Assembly: GCF_900188225.1 (NCBI RefSeq)
Contig: NZ_FZOC01000002.1
Location: forward strand, 124,001 to 188,000
DNA: 64,000 bases
Reading direction: 5' to 3'
Origin: Humidesulfovibrio mexicanus
GTDB lineage: Bacteria; Desulfobacterota; Desulfovibrionia; Desulfovibrionales; Desulfovibrionaceae
The notes under the pieces are model-generated. The model searched no databases and was not told where the DNA came from. It saw only the letters and a list, made by a program, of their open reading frames with translations. Of this stretch, positions 7,590 to 16,347 are shown piece after piece. The translations under genes were made by a program, and so were the position numbers. The number at the start of each line of letters is the position of its first letter. Positions within the stretch are counted from its first letter, which is position 1.

Positions 7590-9919
7590 TCGGTCCTCCG
7601 GGGCTTGGTGGCGAGAAGCCGGAGCACGCGCTCCGGGGTGAACGGCGGCCTGCGCAAGAGCCGCAGCGCGGTGGTCGAGGGCTTTCCGCCCAGGGCATGG
7701 CGCAGGGCGGCGGCGACGGCCGGAACAGGGCCGCTCATGCCAACCTCGCCAACCCCCTTGAGGCCGCCTGGGCCGGATTCTTCGCAGCCTTCGACAGCGT
7801 GGGACTCCATGTCCGGCAGATCCAGGGCCGTGGGGATGAGGTAGGTGGACAGGTCGCCGGTCAGGATGCGCCCGTCGTCCAGGAGGAAGTCCTCGAACAA
7901 GGCCAGACCCAGGCCCTGTGCCGCGCCGCCGTGGGCCTGCTGGTCGAAGCCCTGGCGCGAGAGCACGCGGCCGCCGTCGGTGACGGTGACGTAGTCGCAC
8001 ACGCGCACCTGCCCGGTGAGTTCGTCGGCCTCGATGCGCACAAGGTGCGCGGCGTAGGCGAAGATGAGGTGCGGAAAGCCGATGAGAAATCCCCGTGCCG
8101 TGGCCGAGGCCTCGCGCGCCACGGGCATGAGGAATTCTCCCACGGCGATGCGGTCGTCGCGCGGGAGGAAGCGCGCCAGCGCGTCGAGGGCGATGGATGC
8201 GCCCGTGGGCTTGTGGACCACTTTCCCGGCTTCGAGCGCCAGCCCGTCCAGGGTGTCGCGCATGAGCGCCATGGTCGCGCGGGCCAGCAGCTTGGCCTTG
8301 AGGCCTGCGCACGCGCGCAAGAGCGCGTTGCCGAAGGTGTAGGTGGTGCGCCCGGCGGCGGAGGAACCGGACGGGTGGCAGCGTTCGGTGTCGGGCATGA
8401 CCAGGCCGATGGCCTGCGCCTCCTGGTTCAGCTCCTGGGCGGCCAGCCGGGCGAAGGCCGAGGTGTTGCCCTGGCCCATGTCGGCCACGGAGGCATAGAC
8501 CAGAAAGCCGCCTTCCTCGGTCAGCTCCACCTTGGCGATGGCCATGTCCGGCAGGCCCCGGCCGTAGCCCATGCCGTTGAACACCGCGGCCAGGCCAACA
8601 CCCCGCCGGGTGAAGGCCGGGGCCTCCTTGCGCCACTGTTCGCGCCCGGTCCACAGGGGGTGGGCGGCCAGGGCGTCCAGGCAGGCTGGCAGTTCGGCGG
8701 AGCCCATGCGCACCCCGCAGCCGTTTTCGTCGCCGCTGCGCAGGGCGTTCTTGCGCCGCAGTTCAAGGGGGTCCATGCCGAGCTTGGCGGCCAGCTCGTC
8801 CATGAGGCCCTCGAAGGCCGGGCTGGCCTGCACCACGCCGAAGCCCCGGAAGGCCCCGGCGATGGGGTTGTTGGTGTAGACGCAACGGCCCTCCACGCGC
8901 AGGCTGGGCACCCGGTACGGCCCGCAGGCGTGCTCCATGGACAGTTCCATGACCTCGCCGCCCAGGTGGGCGTAAGCCCCGGTGTCGTACAGCATCTCGC
9001 AGGTGAAGGCCGTGAGCGTGCCGTCCTCCTGCGCGCCCAGGGCGCAGGAAAGGCGGGCGGCGTGGCGCTTGAACCCGGCCAGCATGGACTCCTCGCGGTC
9101 CCAGGCCATGCGCACGGGTCTGCCCCCGGCGTAGAGCGCGGCCAGGGCCAACAGGCACTGCACCGTGGCTCCGTCCTTGCCGCCGAAGCCGCCGCCCATG
9201 TGCGGCGCGCGGATGCGGATGGACAGGGGGTCCAGCCCCAGGGCCGCGCCGATCTCGAAGCGGTCGCGGAAGGGCGACTGGGTGCTCAGGACCATCTCCA
9301 GGCCGCCATCGGGCAATTGTCTCGCCACGCCGCACTGCGTCTCCAGAAAGGCGTGTTCCTGCACGGGCGAGAAGAACTCTCCGCGCACGCTGACCGGCGC
9401 GGCCTTGAGCTCCTTCCTGGCGTCGCCCTTTTTGATCACCGCGTGCATGAGCAGGTTGCCGTCCTTGCGGTCGGGGTGCACCAGCGGCGCGCCGCGCTTG
9501 AGGGCGGCCTCCGGGTCGAAGACGCCGGGCAGGGGCGCAAGCTCGGCGCGCATGGCCGCCAGGGCGGCGCGCAGAGCGGCCGGGCTTTCGGCCAGCACCA
9601 GGGCCACGGGATCGCCCGCATGACGGATGCGCTCCCGGCAGAGCACGGGCTGGTCCTTGTGCACGATGCCGTGGCGACCCTGGCCGGGCACATCGGCCGC
9701 GGTGAGCACGCGCAGCACGCCTGGCACGGCCAGGGCGGCTTGGCGGTCCACGGCCACGATCCGCGCGTGGGCCATGCCCATGGACGCGCCCGGTCGGTAG
9801 GCTCCGGCGTGCAGACAGCCTTCCGGCATGTCGTCAAAGGCGTACCGTTCCGCGCCTGCGGCCTTGGAAAGGGCATCGGCCCTGGGAACGCGGGCGGGGG
9901 GGGAGAGAATGTCGGCCAT
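7586..9919 (-). CDS. Molybdenum hydroxylase large (molybdopterin) subunit
   Basis: Catalytic subunit (777 residues) binding the molybdenum-pterin cofactor. The aldehyde oxidase/xanthine dehydrogenase a/b hammerhead domain (about 15-120) precedes the cofactor-binding domain with PHMGGGFGGK near 235-245 and AFRGFG near 348-353. The catalytic base is visible as the Glu of GVGEVGMSG at about residue 725. The family hydroxylates aromatic heterocycles or aldehydes with water, or reductively dehydroxylates aryl-CoA. The context of an AMP ligase and ACP upstream suggests a carrier-bound acyl substrate here, which would be unusual; this is inference from the operon only. It starts six bases after the upstream gene stops. 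Confidence 0.9.
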   Translation of the reverse strand: MADILSPPARVPRADALSKAAGAERYAFDDMPEGCLHAGAYRPGASMGMAHARIVAVDRQAALAVPGVLRVLTAADVPGQGRHGIVHKDQPVLCRERIRHAGDPVALVLAESPAALRAALAAMRAELAPLPGVFDPEAALKRGAPLVHPDRKDGNLLMHAVIKKGDARKELKAAPVSVRGEFFSPVQEHAFLETQCGVARQLPDGGLEMVLSTQSPFRDRFEIGAALGLDPLSIRIRAPHMGGGFGGKDGATVQCLLALAALYAGGRPVRMAWDREESMLAGFKRHAARLSCALGAQEDGTLTAFTCEMLYDTGAYAHLGGEVMELSMEHACGPYRVPSLRVEGRCVYTNNPIAGAFRGFGVVQASPAFEGLMDELAAKLGMDPLELRRKNALRSGDENGCGVRMGSAELPACLDALAAHPLWTGREQWRKEAPAFTRRGVGLAAVFNGMGYGRGLPDMAIAKVELTEEGGFLVYASVADMGQGNTSAFARLAAQELNQEAQAIGLVMPDTERCHPSGSSAAGRTTYTFGNALLRACAGLKAKLLARATMALMRDTLDGLALEAGKVVHKPTGASIALDALARFLPRDDRIAVGEFLMPVAREASATARGFLIGFPHLIFAYAAHLVRIEADELTGQVRVCDYVTVTDGGRVLSRQGFDQQAHGGAAQGLGLALFEDFLLDDGRILTGDLSTYLIPTALDLPDMESHAVEGCEESGPGGLKGVGEVGMSGPVPAVAAALRHALGGKPSTTALRLLRRPPFTPERVLRLLATKPRRTE

Positions 9920-9925
9920 GGGCGG

Positions 9926-11032
9926 CTACTCCGGCACGGGCAGAATGGTCACTTCAGGCGCGCCGTGTTCGCGGCTGGCCCGGTGCATGTCCGCCACCAC
10001 CTGGACGGCCAGGGCATTCATCTCCGGAGTGGCCAGGCGCAGCCCGGCCAGGGTGGCCGGTTCAAGGAAGCGTTGGGCCATGATGCCGTCCGGCCCTGGG
10101 CCTGTCTCCCCGAACCACAGCGGCATGAAGGCGCAGTAAAAAAATCCGGCCCGGCGCAGCAGCTCGGCTGCGTGGCCGGTCCAGGCCTCGCCCAGGCACA
10201 AGAACAGTTGCACCACCACGGCCCGGTCCGCTTTTCCGGCCTCCAGCTCCTCGGCCAGGCGCGCGGCAAAGTCCGCGCCGATGCGGGTCACCGTGACGCG
10301 GCGCACCCCGGCGAAGGCGAAATGCCGCGACTCAAGCACCGTGCGGGCCTGGGCCGGAACCGGGGCGTCGCCTGGCGCGACCTCGCGGTGCAGCGGCCAG
10401 CAGCCCAGAAGCGCCTGCACGTTCTGCCCCCAGAGGCCGGGCAGGAACAGGGGGCCGGGCGTGATCGTGTCCACGCGCTGGGCGTACAGGCAGCTGGCGC
10501 GGCCGGTGACGCCCTCGCCCGCGTAGGCGCTCTCCGGCATCAGGCCCGGCTCCAGCCCGCAGGCGACGAACCCCGAGCCGTGGATCATCTTCTGCGTCGC
10601 CATGTGGTGGCACACTGCCTCGCCGTATATGCCATCCACGCCGTCCAACTGGCCGAAGAGGTTCTCCACTGCGAAGCGGTGGATGCGGAAGGCCGCGAAG
10701 CTTTGGCGATAGGCCTTGTCCACCATGCCCTGCCCGTATTCGTAAAAGCGCGGGTTGGGCGGCGAGCTCCGGTAGATGGCCATGTGTCCGGCGATGGCGC
10801 CGTCCGCGGCGCACGCCACGATGGTGTGCGTGCTTCCGGACCGGTTGGCTTCGATGAGCAGTTCGGGCACGTAGGGCTCGTCCACGGGGTAGGTGTCCCC
10901 GTAGGTCTGGTAGAACAGGCGGCCCACGCCGGGCGCGTCCTCGGGCCGGAACAGCCGGTATTCGAGCTTTTGTCCGGGGACAAGGTCCGCATACGAGGCC
11001 TTGATGGTTGCGAGAGCCTCGGCGCGGGTCAT
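9926..11032 (-). CDS. GNAT-like acyltransferase-family protein
   Basis: A 368-residue cytoplasmic protein. The N-terminal half (about 20-170) resembles a GNAT fold: a first strand/helix around EYRLFRPEDAPGVGRLF, a central strand AGHMAIYRS and an acyl-CoA-loop-like region YGQGMVDKAYRQ. The C-terminal half is not recognised. Encoded between the ACP (four-base ATGA overlap) and the molybdenum hydroxylase large subunit (six-base gap), so it is part of the same operon. A plausible job is transfer of the carrier-bound acyl group to or from another molecule, but neither donor nor acceptor can be read from the sequence. Confidence 0.65.
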   Translation of the reverse strand: MTRAEALATIKASYADLVPGQKLEYRLFRPEDAPGVGRLFYQTYGDTYPVDEPYVPELLIEANRSGSTHTIVACAADGAIAGHMAIYRSSPPNPRFYEYGQGMVDKAYRQSFAAFRIHRFAVENLFGQLDGVDGIYGEAVCHHMATQKMIHGSGFVACGLEPGLMPESAYAGEGVTGRASCLYAQRVDTITPGPLFLPGLWGQNVQALLGCWPLHREVAPGDAPVPAQARTVLESRHFAFAGVRRVTVTRIGADFAARLAEELEAGKADRAVVVQLFLCLGEAWTGHAAELLRRAGFFYCAFMPLWFGETGPGPDGIMAQRFLEPATLAGLRLATPEMNALAVQVVADMHRASREHGAPEVTILPVPE

Positions 11033-11265
11033 TGAGCTCCCTCGATGTGGCGGGCGAAGTCCTCAAGGGTCTTGAGGGTGAACGCGTGCTCGTCGTCCAT
11101 GGCCAGGCCGTAGCGCTCCTCCACAAGGGCGCAAAAGGCCGGGAAGTCAACGGAATCGACGCCCTGGCGCAGCAGGGGAGAGGAGGCGTCCAGGTTCTTG
11201 GCCAGTTCGGGCTTCACCCCGGCTTCGGCCAAGAGCGAACGCAATTCGTCCAAGGATATCCGCAT
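11029..11265 (-). CDS. Acyl carrier protein
   Basis: A 78-residue phosphopantetheine carrier. The attachment serine is S38 in the DSV motif (QGVDSVDF), at the start of helix 2 as expected; the protein is acidic and helical. It departs from housekeeping AcpP (DSLD.VEL) and is not next to fatty-acid synthesis genes, so it is a dedicated carrier for this operon. It sits 19 bases downstream of the AMP ligase and overlaps the GNAT-like gene by four bases. The most economical reading is that the ligase loads an acid onto this ACP. Confidence 0.88.
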   Translation of the reverse strand: MRISLDELRSLLAEAGVKPELAKNLDASSPLLRQGVDSVDFPAFCALVEERYGLAMDDEHAFTLKTLEDFARHIEGAQ

Positions 11266-11284
11266 GTCGGTCGCTCCTTGCGGG

Positions 11285-12790
11285 TTACGGCTGGCGCAGG
11301 CGGAAACGCTGCACCTTGCCCGTGGGGGTCTTGGGAAGCTCGTCCAGGAAGCGCACGCGGACCGGGCACTGCTGCGGGGGCAGCAGGCCACGGGCGTGGC
11401 GCAGGATGTCCTGGGCGAGCTGGGGATCCGCGGCGAAGCCGGGGCGCGGCACAACATGCGCGCAGGGGCGCACCAGCCCGTCCACGGCCAGGGCCGCAAC
11501 GGCGCAGTCCAGCACGGCCGGGTGCGTGCGCAGGGCTTCCTCCACCTGTACGGGGGAGACGAAGTGCGCCCCGACCTTCAGCATGTCGTCCTTGCGGCCT
11601 CTGTGAGAATACACGCCATCCTCGCGCACGTAAACATCCCCGGTTCTGAGCCAGCCGTCGGGCAGCATGGTCTCGGCGGTTTTGTCCGGCCGTTTCCAGT
11701 AGGCCCGGCAGATTCCCGGCCCCTGGATGAGCAGCTCGCCCGGCACGCCATCGGGCGCATCGGCCCCGGCGTCGTCCACGATGCGGACCGTGAAGCCGGG
11801 CACGGGCGTTCCGCTTGCGCCGCAGCGCACCGCGCCGGGGCGGTTGGAAAGGAACAGGTTGAACGCCTCGGTGGAGCCTATGCCGTCCAGAAGCTCCAGC
11901 CCCGTCGCGCGGGTCCATTCTCGGCACAGGCCTTCGGGCAGGGCCTCGCCGGCGGAGTAGCACAGCCGCAGGGAGGAGAGGTCGTCGCCCTGGCCGGGAT
12001 CGTAGGCGCGCAGCAGCATGGCGTACAGGGTGGGCACGCAGAAGAACAGCGTGGGCCGGTGCCGGACGATGGCGGTGAACAGCTCCACCGGGCCGGGCTT
12101 TTCGGACAGCAGCACGGCCGTTGCCCCTGCGGCCAGCGGCAGGCTTACGCTGCAGATAAGCCCATAGGCGAAGGACAGCTTGCTGGCGGAGAAGAGCACA
12201 TCGCGCGGGCCGACCCCCAGGATCTCGGTGGCCCAGCCCCGAGTGGGCTCAAGCAGGTCTTCCTGGGCGTGGGGCACGCCTTTGGGGCGGCCCGTGGAGC
12301 CGGAGCTGTACAGCATGAAGCCTGGCGCTTCCGGCTGCGGGGCCTCGGCGTCGCATTCGGAGGAAAAGCCGGAAAGTCCCCAAGGGCCGTCCATGCTGCA
12401 CGGAAGGGCCAGCCTCAGGCCGGGGACCGTCCGTGCGACCTCCATGGCCGGGCTGTCCTCCGGGGCGATGAGCGCCGCTGCCTCGCAGTCCTGCAGAACG
12501 AACTTCAGGTCGTCCGGCGAAAGCTGCGCATGTACCGGCGTGGGGCAGGCGGAAAGCAGCATGGCCCCCAGGAAGGCCTTGACCGCGCCGAAGCTGTCCG
12601 GAAGGCAGAGCACCACCCTGTCTCCGGGGCGCACCCCGCGGGCGCGCAGCAGGTTGGCGAAACGGGCGGCGTCGGCCGCCAGGGCCTGATGGGTCAGGAC
12701 ATCGTCGCCGCAGAGATAGGCGGCCTTGTCCGGGTGCTGGGTCCGGTTGCGGTCCAGCAATTGCGCCGCGATGTTGGGGCGTGTGGCCAT
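11285..12790 (-). CDS. AMP-binding acid ligase, benzoate-CoA-ligase-like
   Basis: A 501-residue ANL-superfamily adenylating enzyme. The P-loop-like A3 motif YSSGSTGRPKGV, the later TGD and Y..GRKDD..K motifs and the C-terminal catalytic lysine region PKTPTGKVQRF are all present, so it should be active. Size and spacing are closest to benzoate/hydroxybenzoate-CoA ligases. The reaction is acid + ATP to acyl-AMP, then a thioester with CoA or, given the adjacent gene, with ACP phosphopantetheine. The start ATG 12790 follows GGCAGGAG; the upstream in-frame extension has no such site. First gene of the six-gene operon, divergent from the NMT1-like gene. Confidence 0.87.
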   Translation of the reverse strand: MATRPNIAAQLLDRNRTQHPDKAAYLCGDDVLTHQALAADAARFANLLRARGVRPGDRVVLCLPDSFGAVKAFLGAMLLSACPTPVHAQLSPDDLKFVLQDCEAAALIAPEDSPAMEVARTVPGLRLALPCSMDGPWGLSGFSSECDAEAPQPEAPGFMLYSSGSTGRPKGVPHAQEDLLEPTRGWATEILGVGPRDVLFSASKLSFAYGLICSVSLPLAAGATAVLLSEKPGPVELFTAIVRHRPTLFFCVPTLYAMLLRAYDPGQGDDLSSLRLCYSAGEALPEGLCREWTRATGLELLDGIGSTEAFNLFLSNRPGAVRCGASGTPVPGFTVRIVDDAGADAPDGVPGELLIQGPGICRAYWKRPDKTAETMLPDGWLRTGDVYVREDGVYSHRGRKDDMLKVGAHFVSPVQVEEALRTHPAVLDCAVAALAVDGLVRPCAHVVPRPGFAADPQLAQDILRHARGLLPPQQCPVRVRFLDELPKTPTGKVQRFRLRQP

Positions 12791-12928
12791 GGCGTTCTCC
12801 TGCCGGTGGTGGGTTTGGGCGCCAAGCGCCCGATGATGTGGATAGCAGAGGGCGAACGCCGTGGTCAACACGTTGGATATTGCGGCGCAAGCCCTGGCCG
12901 TGCTTTACAGGCAAGGGGCTTCGGGCTA

Positions 12929-13966
12929 TTGAAAACAATGCGCAAAAGCGTCTTGCCTTCGGTTTGGTGCGCACGGCTGGCCTTGGCGCTGGCGGCGGTG
13001 CTGCTGTCTGTCTCGCAGGCCACGGCGGCCGGGCCGAAACGGGCCTCGCTGGTGCTGCAATGGCAGCCACAGGCGCAGTTCGCCGGGTTCTACGTGGCCC
13101 ACGAAAAAGGCTTCTACCGCGAGGCCGGGGTGGACCTGACACTGATCCCCGGCGGGCAGGATGTGGTGGCCTCGCGTCTGTTGGCCCAGGGGCAGGCCCA
13201 GTTCGCCACCATGTTTTTGGCCACCGGCCTGGAGCGCCACGCCAGCACGGCGGGCACGCCCCAGGCCGTGGTGCATCTGTCCCAGCTGGTGCAGCGATCG
13301 GCGCTCATGCTCGTCACCCGCGCCGATTCCGGCATCCGTGAGCCGCGCGACCTGCACGGCCGCCGCGTGAGCCTGTGGGACAACGAGTTCAAGCTCCAGC
13401 CCTTGGCCCTGTTCCGTCGGCTGGGCATCACCCCCGTGCTGCTGCCGCAATCCAGCACCATGGGATTGTTCCTGCGCGGCGGCGTGGATGCGGTTTCGGC
13501 CATGTGGTACAACGAGTATCACACCCTGCTGGCTGCGGGCTTCGAGCCGGAGGACCTGCGTTTGTTCTTTTTCCGCGACCTGGACCTGAACTATCCGGAG
13601 GACGGCATCTACACCCTGGAGAAGACCCTCAAGGCGGACCCCGCACTGTGCCGCGCCGTGGTGGACGCCAGCCTGCGCGGCTGGCGCTACGCCTTCGACC
13701 ACCCGGAGGAGGCGCTGGACATCGTGCTGGCGCGGATGCGCGAGGCCCATGTCCCGGTGAGCCGCGTGCACCAGCGCTTTATGCTGGCGCGGATGCGGGA
13801 CGTTATGCTGCCCTCGGCTCAGTGCGATGCTCCTTTTGGCGAGCTCAAACCGGAGGATTTCGACCGGGTGGCCCGTGACCTTGCCGCCTTCGGCACGCTC
13901 AAGGGCGCTCCTTCCTTTGCGGCCTTTTCCCGCGGCGGGGCCCTTGTGGCCGGGACTGCGCAATGA
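12929..13966 (+). CDS. NMT1/THI5-like periplasmic solute-binding protein
   Basis: A 345-residue exported binding protein: signal peptide of about 32 residues (cleavage near ATAAG), then the NMT1/THI5 type-2 periplasmic fold with LQWQPQAQFAGFYVAHEKGFYREAG, the family signature that binds pyrimidine-like or related small ligands in ThiY. TTG 12929 was chosen because AAGGGG lies ten bases upstream; ATG 12938, three codons in, is the alternative but its Shine-Dalgarno spacing is poor. There is no permease or ATPase gene nearby. Its stop overlaps the start of a membrane PP2C phosphatase (ATGA), so it probably acts as the periplasmic sensor partner of that phosphatase. Confidence 0.85.
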   Translation: MKTMRKSVLPSVWCARLALALAAVLLSVSQATAAGPKRASLVLQWQPQAQFAGFYVAHEKGFYREAGVDLTLIPGGQDVVASRLLAQGQAQFATMFLATGLERHASTAGTPQAVVHLSQLVQRSALMLVTRADSGIREPRDLHGRRVSLWDNEFKLQPLALFRRLGITPVLLPQSSTMGLFLRGGVDAVSAMWYNEYHTLLAAGFEPEDLRLFFFRDLDLNYPEDGIYTLEKTLKADPALCRAVVDASLRGWRYAFDHPEEALDIVLARMREAHVPVSRVHQRFMLARMRDVMLPSAQCDAPFGELKPEDFDRVARDLAAFGTLKGAPSFAAFSRGGALVAGTAQ

Positions 13967-15978
13967 CGGCGCTGTTCCCCTCCGGGCTTGCCCGGCGGCT
14001 TTCGCTGCTGGTGCTCACCGCCGCCGGCGCGGTGTTCGCGGCCATTGTGCTGGCCACGTATTTCATGGCCAGGGAGGCCCTTATGCGCCACGTGGAGACC
14101 GGGGCGCGCAACAAGGCCGCGTCCATCGTCTTCCGCATAGAGTCCGTGCTCGCGCCCATTCCCCGCGTGGTGGAGGGCATCATCTACGACATGGAGGACG
14201 GGCGCATGGGCGAGGCGGACATGTTCCAGCGCCAGCGCCGCGTGCTTCAGGACAACGACGCCCTCTACGGCACGGCCGTGGCTTTCGAGCCGGGCGGCTG
14301 GACGCCGGGCCGCGTGCATTTCGCGCCCTACACCTTCCGCTCGCCCCTTGGCCCCAAGGCGACCTTTCTGGGCGGTGAGAACTACCGTTACCACGCCATG
14401 GACTGGTACCAGATTCCCCGCGAACTGGACCGCATGGAGTGGAGCGAACCATATTTCGACGAAGGCGGCGGCAATTCCCTCATGGCCACGTGCTCGGCCC
14501 CGTTCCACAGGCTGGAGGGCGGCCGCGAGGTGGTCGCCGGGGTGGTCACGGCCGATGTCACCCTGGAGTGGCTCAAGCGTTTGGTGGCCGGAACCTCCGT
14601 GCTGGACACGGGGTATGCCTTCCTCATCACCAAAAACGGCACCTACGTGACCCACCCCTCGCCGGGCGTGGCCTTCAACGAGACCGTCTTCAGCCGGGCC
14701 GAGGAATACGGCGATGCCGCGCTGCGGACCATCGGCAAGGACATGGTCCGGGGCGGATCGCGTTTTGTGGAGGTGAAGAGCCACCACACGGGCAGGCAAG
14801 GCTTTCTGGTCTACGCGCCCCTGCCCACCACGGGCTGGTCGCTGGGCGTGTTCTACCCGCGCGACGAGCTCCTGGCGGATGTGAACCGCCTGGCTTTGAT
14901 CTCGGCCGGACTGGGCGGCGGCGGCTTCCTGGCCTTGGCCGCGCTCATCGCCTTCATCGCCCGGGGCATCACCCGGCCGCTGTCGCGCCTGAGCGCAGCC
15001 GCCCGCGAGGTGGCCGGCGGCAATCTCGACGCGCCACTTCCCGCGCCAGCGGCAAAAGACGAGGTGCGCGAACTGGCCGAGAGCTTCGGCCACATGCAGC
15101 GCTCCCTCAAGGACTACATCCGCGACCTGACCCAGGCCACGGCCAGCCGCGAGCGCATGGAGAGCGAACTGCGCATCGCCCATGACATCCAGATGGGCAT
15201 TCTGCCCAAGATATTCCCGCCCTTCCCGGACAGGAGCGACATCGACCTCTACGCCAGCCTGACCCCTGCACGCGAGGTGGGCGGCGACTTCTACGACTTC
15301 TTCCCCTGCGGGGACGACCAGTTCTGCTTCCTGGTGGGCGATGTATCCGGCAAGGGGGTGCCCGCAGCCTTTTACATGGCCGTGGCCAAGACCTTGATCA
15401 AGGCCGTCGCTGAAAGCCCGGCCTATGCGGGGCACCGCGTCTCCGACTATCTGCCCGGCGGGTTGACTCGGCCCGCGCGGCGCTGCGCCGATCCGGGCGG
15501 CATCCTCTCCCGCGCCAGCAACGACCTAGCCCAGGACAACGATTCGTGCATGTTCGTGACCATCTTTTGCGCCGTGCTGGACATGAAGACCGGCGAACTG
15601 CGCTATGCATCGGCCGGGCACAACCCGCCGCTGCTCCTGCGGGCCGACGGCCGCGCCGAGTATCTGGCCACCCGCCAGGAGCCGGTGGCCGGGGCCATGG
15701 AGGGCGTGGCCTATACGACCGACACCCTGACCCTTGCGCCCGGAGACGGGCTTGTCCTGTTCACCGACGGCGTCACCGAGGCCATGAACGCGGCCCAGGA
15801 ATTGTATGGCGAGGCCCGGTTGATGGCCCAGGCGCGGAGCCTGTACGGCCTGGACGCGCGCGCCCGCTGCGAGCATCTTTCGGCGGAGGTGCGCGCCTTT
15901 GCCGCAGGGGCGGAACAGTCCGACGACATCACCCTGCTGGCCCTGACCTATCAGGGGCCGGAGGACAGCCTGGGCTAG
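13963..15978 (+). CDS. Membrane PP2C (SpoIIE/RsbU-type) phosphatase with Cache and HAMP
   Basis: A 671-residue signalling phosphatase. Membrane segment 1 (about 14-34), periplasmic dCache-like domain (about 36-300), membrane segment 2 (about 310-335), HAMP (about 336-390), then a PPM/SpoIIE phosphatase domain (about 420-660) with the metal-binding motifs GGDFYDFF near 440 and DVSGKGVPAA near 460. It should dephosphorylate the STAS protein encoded 26 bases downstream. An insertion of about 25 residues (around GGLTRPARRC) before the conserved NDLAQDNDSCMFVT segment is longer than I recall in RsbU relatives. Translationally coupled to the binding-protein gene upstream. Confidence 0.9.
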   Translation: MTALFPSGLARRLSLLVLTAAGAVFAAIVLATYFMAREALMRHVETGARNKAASIVFRIESVLAPIPRVVEGIIYDMEDGRMGEADMFQRQRRVLQDNDALYGTAVAFEPGGWTPGRVHFAPYTFRSPLGPKATFLGGENYRYHAMDWYQIPRELDRMEWSEPYFDEGGGNSLMATCSAPFHRLEGGREVVAGVVTADVTLEWLKRLVAGTSVLDTGYAFLITKNGTYVTHPSPGVAFNETVFSRAEEYGDAALRTIGKDMVRGGSRFVEVKSHHTGRQGFLVYAPLPTTGWSLGVFYPRDELLADVNRLALISAGLGGGGFLALAALIAFIARGITRPLSRLSAAAREVAGGNLDAPLPAPAAKDEVRELAESFGHMQRSLKDYIRDLTQATASRERMESELRIAHDIQMGILPKIFPPFPDRSDIDLYASLTPAREVGGDFYDFFPCGDDQFCFLVGDVSGKGVPAAFYMAVAKTLIKAVAESPAYAGHRVSDYLPGGLTRPARRCADPGGILSRASNDLAQDNDSCMFVTIFCAVLDMKTGELRYASAGHNPPLLLRADGRAEYLATRQEPVAGAMEGVAYTTDTLTLAPGDGLVLFTDGVTEAMNAAQELYGEARLMAQARSLYGLDARARCEHLSAEVRAFAAGAEQSDDITLLALTYQGPEDSLG

Positions 15979-16004
15979 CATGGCCCGCAACGCAGGAGGA
16001 ATGC

Positions 16005-16337
16005 ATGGAGTTCACCGAAGTCAAGGAAGGGGCTTTTCTGGTTCTGGCCGTGTCCGGCCGCATGGACACCCTCACCGCTCCGCAGTTCGAGGCCCGCTGC
16101 CAAACCTGCCTTGAGGCGGGAAGCACGCGCTTGGTGGTGGATTTGGGCGGGCTGGAATACATCAGCAGCGCGGGTCTGCGCAGCATCCTGGCCGCGGCCA
16201 AGAAGCTCAAGGCCGCCGGGGGCGATCTGGCCTTTTGCTCCCTTTCCGGCATCGTGGCCGAGGTGTTCGCCGTGTCCGGATTCAACAAGCTTCTGCCGGT
16301 CTTCGCCGACAGGGCCCAGGCCCTGGCCAGAGCATAG
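16005..16337 (+). CDS. STAS-domain anti-sigma-factor antagonist
   Basis: A 110-residue single STAS domain of the SpoIIAA/RsbV type. The phosphorylatable serine lies in the conserved segment DLGGLEYISSAGLRSI (S57 or S58). When dephosphorylated by the upstream phosphatase it would bind the RsbW-like kinase encoded next. ATG 16005 follows CAGGAGGA; an ATG at 16001 is in another frame. Confidence 0.92.
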   Translation: MEFTEVKEGAFLVLAVSGRMDTLTAPQFEARCQTCLEAGSTRLVVDLGGLEYISSAGLRSILAAAKKLKAAGGDLAFCSLSGIVAEVFAVSGFNKLLPVFADRAQALARA

Positions 16338-16347
16338 GAGCAGGAAC

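Noticed and set aside
7697-11035. A 1112-codon open frame on the plus strand
   Set aside because: It is the antisense shadow of the Mo hydroxylase large subunit and GNAT-like genes; His/Gly/Gln-rich low-complexity translation with no family match, whereas the minus strand has clear motifs.
13819-15435. A 538-codon open frame antisense to the PP2C phosphatase
   Set aside because: Shadow ORF; no plausible start signals or domain content.
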